This document shows positions 33,828-38,384 of a stretch of DNA of 38,384 nt, one piece after another. The DNA comes from Bacteroidales bacterium (GTDB lineage Bacteria; Bacteroidota; Bacteroidia; Bacteroidales; UBA12170): assembly GCA_029938465.1 (NCBI GenBank), contig JAOZUW010000003.1, positions 10,674 through 49,057 of the forward strand. Direction: 5' to 3'. The notes beneath the pieces were generated by a model. That model ran no database searches, was not told the DNA's origin, and was given only the letters and a program-made list of their open reading frames with translations. The position numbers and the translations under genes are program-made. Numbering within the stretch: the stretch's first letter is position 1; each line of letters opens with the position of its first letter.

Positions 33828-34820
33828 TTAATGAATAAAAGCTTTTGAAATATATTCAGCAATTTGAATGGCATTGCTAGCCGCTCCTTTGCGTAGATTA
33901 TCACTAACCACCCACATGTTTAATGTATTAGCCTGACTAAAATCACGGCGAATACGACCCACAAATACCGCATCTTTACCTTCGGCAAACTTGGGCATAG
34001 GGTAGAGGTGCTTTTCTGGTTCATCTTGCAAAACGATGCCTGGAAAATGCTTTAATTTATTTTTAATATCAGCTATTTCAAAATCTTTTTTAAACTCTGC
34101 ATTAATACTTTCGCTATGACCACCCAACACAGGTACACGGACCACAGTAGCTGTGATAGCTATGGTTTCTTCACCTAAGATTTTTCGTGTTTCATGGACT
34201 AATTTCATTTCTTCGCTGGTGTAGTCATTATCTAAAAAATCGCCACCTTGTGGAATTAAATTTAAATCGATAGTATGAGGGTAAAATTTTGTAGGCGAAG
34301 GTCGGCATATACGCTCGTCTTGTAGCTGTCGGACAGCAGCCACTCCAGATCCAGTAACAGATTGATAGGTAGAAACCACTACTCTTTTTAAACCATAGGC
34401 CAAATGTAATGGAGCCAAAGCCATCACCATTTGAATGGTAGAACAATTGGGATTGGCAACAATAAAATGATGGGCTTTTAATGCTTCAGCGTTTATCTCT
34501 GGCACTATCAAAGGAATGTTTTTATCCATTCGCCATGCTGATGAATTATCTACTACATAACAATCTGCTTGAGCAAATTTTGGCGCCCATATCTTTGAGG
34601 TTTCCGATCCTGCTGAAAAAATGGCTATTTGTGGCTTTCTTTCTAATGCTTCTTCCAGGCCTATCACCTGATGTTCCTCATTTTGGAATAAGATTTTCTT
34701 ACCAATAGATTTTTCTGAAGCCACCAGAAGGAGTTCCCTTACCTTAAGTTGGCTTTTTTCCAAAACCTGAAGCATTACACCACCTACCATTCCGGTAACA
34801 CCAACAATTGCTATTCTCAT
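33828..34820 (-). CDS. asd: Aspartate-semialdehyde dehydrogenase
   Basis: The 330-residue enzyme reduces aspartyl phosphate to aspartate semialdehyde with NADPH, a step in lysine, methionine and threonine synthesis and in the diaminopimelate branch. It shows the Rossmann start IAIVGVTGMVGGVML, the nucleophile Cys126 in NPNCSTIQMV, SVTGSGVAAV, and the proton-handling His235 in LGGHSESIN. Length and order fit the family. It is the first gene of an asd-ribF pair. A TAATTTTG box lies 19 bases before the ATG. Confidence 0.95.
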   Translation of the reverse strand: MRIAIVGVTGMVGGVMLQVLEKSQLKVRELLLVASEKSIGKKILFQNEEHQVIGLEEALERKPQIAIFSAGSETSKIWAPKFAQADCYVVDNSSAWRMDKNIPLIVPEINAEALKAHHFIVANPNCSTIQMVMALAPLHLAYGLKRVVVSTYQSVTGSGVAAVRQLQDERICRPSPTKFYPHTIDLNLIPQGGDFLDNDYTSEEMKLVHETRKILGEETIAITATVVRVPVLGGHSESINAEFKKDFEIADIKNKLKHFPGIVLQDEPEKHLYPMPKFAEGKDAVFVGRIRRDFSQANTLNMWVVSDNLRKGAASNAIQIAEYISKAFIH

Positions 34821-34839
34821 TTCCTAGGGTTTATTCCTG

Positions 34840-34847
34840 CAAAATTA
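34840..34847 (-). promoter_or_regulatory. Candidate -7 promoter box (TAATTTTG) of asd-ribF
   Basis: It matches TAnnTTTG on the minus strand, 19 bases before the asd ATG. No -33 element at standard spacing. Confidence 0.35.
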
Positions 34848-34885
34848 GTATATTTATGCGATTAAAAAATGATAAAATTTTCCCA

Positions 34886-37800
34886 ATGCATAAACTAATC
34901 ATATTCACTTCTTTTTTTGTTTTCTCAGTTTCTTTATTTTCCCAAGTAAGTGAGGGTTTTGAAGATGGCGATTTTACTCAGAATCCTGTCTGGACAGGTT
35001 ATCAAGACCATTTTCAAGTAAATACCTCTTATCAGTTACAATTAGATAATGATGGAGAAGCTGCTATTTCGAGCTTGCAAACAATTAATCAAATAGTGGA
35101 TAGTACTTCATGGGAGTTTTTTATTAAGCTTGCTTTTAGTCCCTCATCAAATAATTATGCCAGAGTATATTTGGCATCGAATAACGAAGATATCCAAGCT
35201 AGCTTAAATGGATATTTTTTACAATTTGGAGAAGCGGGTAGCGATGATGCTATTGAATTATTTAGGCAAGATGGGGAAAGTATACATAGTATTTGTAGAG
35301 GTAATAGTGGAGCAATATCCTCCTCGTTTAACGCCAAGATAAAGCTGGTTCATTATTTAAATGGTTTATGGATGTTGTATGCTGATTTTGGAAGTACAGG
35401 TCAATATGCTCTAGAATGTCAGGGAGTAGACAACACTTATCATAGCTCTTCTTATTTTGGGTTTTATTGTGAGTATACAAGCTCAAATGCAAGCAAGTTT
35501 TATTTTGATGATATTGAAATAAAACATTTAGAAGTAGATGATCAAGCTCCGAAAGTGATTAGTTTGGTGGTGAGTCAAGATCATCAGCTTAGCATAAAGT
35601 TTAGTGAGGCATTAAATAGCCAAACAGCCGAAAACACCGCCAATTATGAAGTAAACCAAGGCATAGGAAACCCAACAGAGATTATTTTTAATCAAAATGA
35701 GTTAGCTTTAAATTTTTCTGAAACTTTTATTTTAGATCAAAATTATCAGATAAGCATCAGGAATATTAGTGATATTTTGAGTAATGTGATGAATGACACA
35801 CTTATTGATTTTATGCGCTCAGAGGTGGAGGAATATGATGTGCTTATTAACGAAATTATGGCTGACCCTTCTCCCGTTGTTGGCTTGCCTAATGTAGAAT
35901 ATTTGGAGATTTATAACTCTTCCGATGCCCAGATTGATCTTTCTCATTGGATTTTGCAAATAGGAGATAGCGAAAAAGAATTTCCAAACCATAGCATACC
36001 ATCAAAAGGCTTTTTAATATTGTGTAAACAAAGTAATATGGAACTGTTGTCATCTTATGGTGAATGTGTAGGTTTTTCGAGTTTTTCTTTAACCAATTCC
36101 GGACAAAGTATTAGTTTATCTACTGCCGAGGGGCATTTAATGCATGCTGTGGAATATACTACAGATTGGTATCACGATAGCGATAAAGATGATGGAGGTT
36201 GGTCAATAGAGCAAATAAACCCTGGTGACTTTTGTTCGGGTGAAGAGAATTGGAGTGCCTCGGAGCATACGGAAGGAGGTACGCCAGGGAGCGAAAACTC
36301 TATTTACAATTCCACAATAGTTTCCCCAAAAATAAAGTCGTTAGAGATAAGCGACAATCCTTTATTATTACTCACTTTTACACAACAAATGTTATTGAGC
36401 GATATTTTAAATGTTTCGGCATATAGTGTGAGTCCGGATATTGGAGCGCCCCAACAGCTCATTATTTATGATACTAGTGATGCTGTGTATTTAACTTTTA
36501 ATCAGATGTTTGAAGAGGGAGTACCCTATACTTTATTGATTGATAAAGCCATGCATAATTGTGTGGGTGAAGCCATGCAAATACCATTAGAAATACCATT
36601 TGTTCTCCCAAAAAAAGCAGAGCAAGGAGATGTGGTGATTAACGAAATTATGGCTGATCCTGAACCAAGCATGGGTTTGCCTGCCTATGAATATATAGAA
36701 CTGTTTAATAATGCTGAAGCGCCTATTGATTTATCGCAATGGACACTACAAATTGGGAGCTCTTCCAAACAAATAGAAAAAACGCTGATGCCCTCCAAAA
36801 GCTATTTAATATTGACTTCGGAAGAGGCTCAGGAATTTTTTAGTGAATATGGAGCAAGCTATGGCTTTTCCAGTTTTTCTTTGGCTAACACAGGAGCTCA
36901 ACTGGTTTTAAAAAACAAAGATGGAGCTGTTATTCACGAGCTGGAATATAAAAACTCCTGGTATAAAGACGAAGACAAAGCAGAAGGAGGATGGAGCTTG
37001 GAAGCTATTGATTCGAAAGCCTTTTGTGTAGGCAGAGAAAACTTTATGGAATGTATAGGTGCCCTAGGAGGAACTCCAGCTACACTTAATAGTAGAGATG
37101 GGAGTATTCAGGAAAACGAGCCCCTTAAAATACAAAGAATAGAAATTGTTTCAGTGCATAGTATTCGTGTCTATTTCAATCAAAAAATGGATTCTATAAG
37201 CTTGGGAAACCCAAATTATTATGAAATACTGCCAGCTATGGGTCAGCCCATAGCTTGTGAAATAGAAGCTCCAAAATATAATTCTGTGGTATTGAGCTTG
37301 CCTCAAAGTTTAGAAAAAGGAGTGGTTTATACTTTAGAGACTTTTGAAGATTTAATGGCTTGTAATGGTGAAAATGCTTCAGCTTTATCTAGTCGTTTTG
37401 CCATTCCTGATCAGATAGCAAGAGGAGATATTGTTTTTAATGAAGTGCTTTTTAATGCTGCCGTAGATGATGGTGAATATATTGAATTGGTTAATGTTTC
37501 GGATAAGATTTTGGAAACAGCAGGCTTGAGTATTTCTAGGATAAAGATAAATACTTATGATACAAGCTGGTATACAGCTCATTTGAATGGCGCATTACTT
37601 TTTCCTGAAGAATATGTGGCATTTACTCCAATGGCTTCACAGGTTTTAAAGGTGTATTATTCTGAAAACCCAGAACGGATCATCAGTAATGAAGATTTTC
37701 CAAGCTTACCCAATGATCAAGCTCAATTATTATTGCACTTAAGAGCTTCAAAAGATAGTATTATTGATGAATTAGAATATTTTGATTCTTGGCATTACAG

Positions 37801-38266
37801 CATGTTAAACCATAGCAAAGGCGTTTCTTTAGAAAAGATAAATCTTTATGGAGGCAATCAGCAAAGCAATTGGCATTCAGCTGCTTCTTCGGTAAATTAT
37901 GGTAGCCCGGCTTATCAGAACTCTCAGTATAAAGCCGATGGTGAAAGCCCATTGCAATTTGAATTAGTACCTGAAATATTTAGCCCCGATAATGATGGTT
38001 TTGATGATGTTTTACAAATCAATTATCAAATGGATAATACTGGATATACTTTAAATTTAGTGATTTACGATTCAAAAGGTAGAAAGATAAAGCATTTGGT
38101 ACAAAATGAGCTTTTAGCTACCACCGGAAGCTTTTATTGGGATGGAGAAACCGAAAACCATGAAAAAGCCGCCATGGGAATTTATATTTTATTATTTGAG
38201 TATTTTGATTTAAACGGGCAAGTAAAAGCAGAGAAATTATCAGTGGTTTTGGGTGGATATTTGTAG
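34886..38266 (+). CDS. Large surface protein with lamin-tail-like repeats and T9SS-type C-terminal domain
   Basis: I choose the ATG at 34886 (1126 residues) because the signal peptide then begins MHKLIIFTSFFVFSVSLFSQ; the ATG-like starts at 34808 and 34856 would add a long non-signal leader. After a beta-sandwich domain (about 20-225) come SbsA-like Ig modules alternating with lamin-tail domains: DVLINEIMADPSPVVGLP (about 318-480), DVVINEIMADPEPSMGLP (about 581-740) and the diverged IVFNEVLFNA (about 846-1000). The final about 100 residues (FSPDNDGFDDVLQINY, SKGRKIKHL, GIYILLFEY) look like a T9SS/FlgD-Ig-type sorting tail. It is likely a surface structural or adhesive protein; no enzyme motif is seen. 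Confidence 0.83.
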   Translation: MHKLIIFTSFFVFSVSLFSQVSEGFEDGDFTQNPVWTGYQDHFQVNTSYQLQLDNDGEAAISSLQTINQIVDSTSWEFFIKLAFSPSSNNYARVYLASNNEDIQASLNGYFLQFGEAGSDDAIELFRQDGESIHSICRGNSGAISSSFNAKIKLVHYLNGLWMLYADFGSTGQYALECQGVDNTYHSSSYFGFYCEYTSSNASKFYFDDIEIKHLEVDDQAPKVISLVVSQDHQLSIKFSEALNSQTAENTANYEVNQGIGNPTEIIFNQNELALNFSETFILDQNYQISIRNISDILSNVMNDTLIDFMRSEVEEYDVLINEIMADPSPVVGLPNVEYLEIYNSSDAQIDLSHWILQIGDSEKEFPNHSIPSKGFLILCKQSNMELLSSYGECVGFSSFSLTNSGQSISLSTAEGHLMHAVEYTTDWYHDSDKDDGGWSIEQINPGDFCSGEENWSASEHTEGGTPGSENSIYNSTIVSPKIKSLEISDNPLLLLTFTQQMLLSDILNVSAYSVSPDIGAPQQLIIYDTSDAVYLTFNQMFEEGVPYTLLIDKAMHNCVGEAMQIPLEIPFVLPKKAEQGDVVINEIMADPEPSMGLPAYEYIELFNNAEAPIDLSQWTLQIGSSSKQIEKTLMPSKSYLILTSEEAQEFFSEYGASYGFSSFSLANTGAQLVLKNKDGAVIHELEYKNSWYKDEDKAEGGWSLEAIDSKAFCVGRENFMECIGALGGTPATLNSRDGSIQENEPLKIQRIEIVSVHSIRVYFNQKMDSISLGNPNYYEILPAMGQPIACEIEAPKYNSVVLSLPQSLEKGVVYTLETFEDLMACNGENASALSSRFAIPDQIARGDIVFNEVLFNAAVDDGEYIELVNVSDKILETAGLSISRIKINTYDTSWYTAHLNGALLFPEEYVAFTPMASQVLKVYYSENPERIISNEDFPSLPNDQAQLLLHLRASKDSIIDELEYFDSWHYSMLNHSKGVSLEKINLYGGNQQSNWHSAASSVNYGSPAYQNSQYKADGESPLQFELVPEIFSPDNDGFDDVLQINYQMDNTGYTLNLVIYDSKGRKIKHLVQNELLATTGSFYWDGETENHEKAAMGIYILLFEYFDLNGQVKAEKLSVVLGGYL

Positions 38267-38384
38267 GAAAATTTCCGCTCCGAGCGTTGAAGACCATATT
38301 GTTTGTTTTATTTTTTAGTACAACCCACTTTGGGGTTGAAAATTGCATAGTGTTTGATACCATAGGAACAGGAAACGCTTTGCT
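38267..38384. other. Right-edge intergenic sequence with REP-like hairpin
   Basis: CAACCC (38321-38326) pairs with GGGTTG (38333-38338) around a short loop. No T run follows on either strand, so it is not a clear terminator. CAACCC...GGGTTG hairpins of this kind resemble REP palindromes, but only one copy is seen in the window. No gene is visible before the edge. Confidence 0.3.

Noticed and set aside
38321-38338. Terminator for the lamin-tail gene
   Set aside because: The hairpin is real but no T run follows on either strand, so I list it only as a REP-like hairpin.

Overview
The window is AT-rich DNA from a member of the Bacteroidota, probably a free-living polysaccharide degrader. Four things support this: a SusC/SusD pair with accompanying lipoproteins, several secreted proteins with type IX secretion (T9SS) C-terminal sorting domains, -7 promoter boxes of the TAnnTTTG type, and weak Shine-Dalgarno signals. 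I saw no rRNA, tRNA, CRISPR array, prophage or insertion sequence.

Left part (1-12.8 kb). These are mixed housekeeping and envelope genes: a 5'-truncated methyltransferase, a polytopic membrane protein, a family 2 glycosyltransferase, a C69 dipeptidase, a GNAT-like protein, a TetR regulator, a BNR-repeat T9SS protein and a TPR lipoprotein. They are followed by a clear acyl-CoA dehydrogenase-etfB-etfA operon. A good intrinsic terminator closes that operon. Facing it on the minus strand is a well-formed promoter plus hairpin that looks like an unannotated small RNA (about 12869-12993).

Centre (13.1-32.9 kb). Twelve consecutive minus-strand genes, with a divergent DeoR-family regulator at their head, look like one polysaccharide utilisation locus fused to its own catabolic pathway. 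In transcription order they are: AgaS-type amino-sugar phosphate deaminase/isomerase, a 1-PFK/tagatose-6-P-kinase-type PfkB kinase, a second PfkB kinase, a class II tagatose-bisphosphate-type aldolase, SusC, SusD, a PKD surface lipoprotein, a 1043-residue DUF4874/DUF4832 T9SS protein, a DMT (EamA) transporter, a second and smaller DUF4832-like T9SS protein, a GH36 alpha-galactosidase-like lipoprotein, and an MFS transporter. Taken together they suggest uptake and breakdown of an alpha-linked galactose/galactosamine glycan: surface cleavage, SusCD import, trimming by GH36, inner-membrane import by DMT or MFS, phosphorylation, deamination to tagatose-6-P, then tagatose-1,6-bisphosphate and trioses. 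The two DUF4832-type proteins share WGE and GGE motifs and a set of other aligned blocks, and are the best candidates for an undescribed glycosidase. The agaS/deoR intergenic region carries two near-ideal divergent promoters and five TTTCG boxes that look like the operator of the DeoR protein.

Right part (32.9-38.4 kb). asd and ribF form a small operon that meets deoR tail to tail with a 4-base overlap. It is followed by a divergently transcribed 1126-residue T9SS protein with three lamin-tail-like modules. The last 118 bases hold only a short REP-like hairpin.
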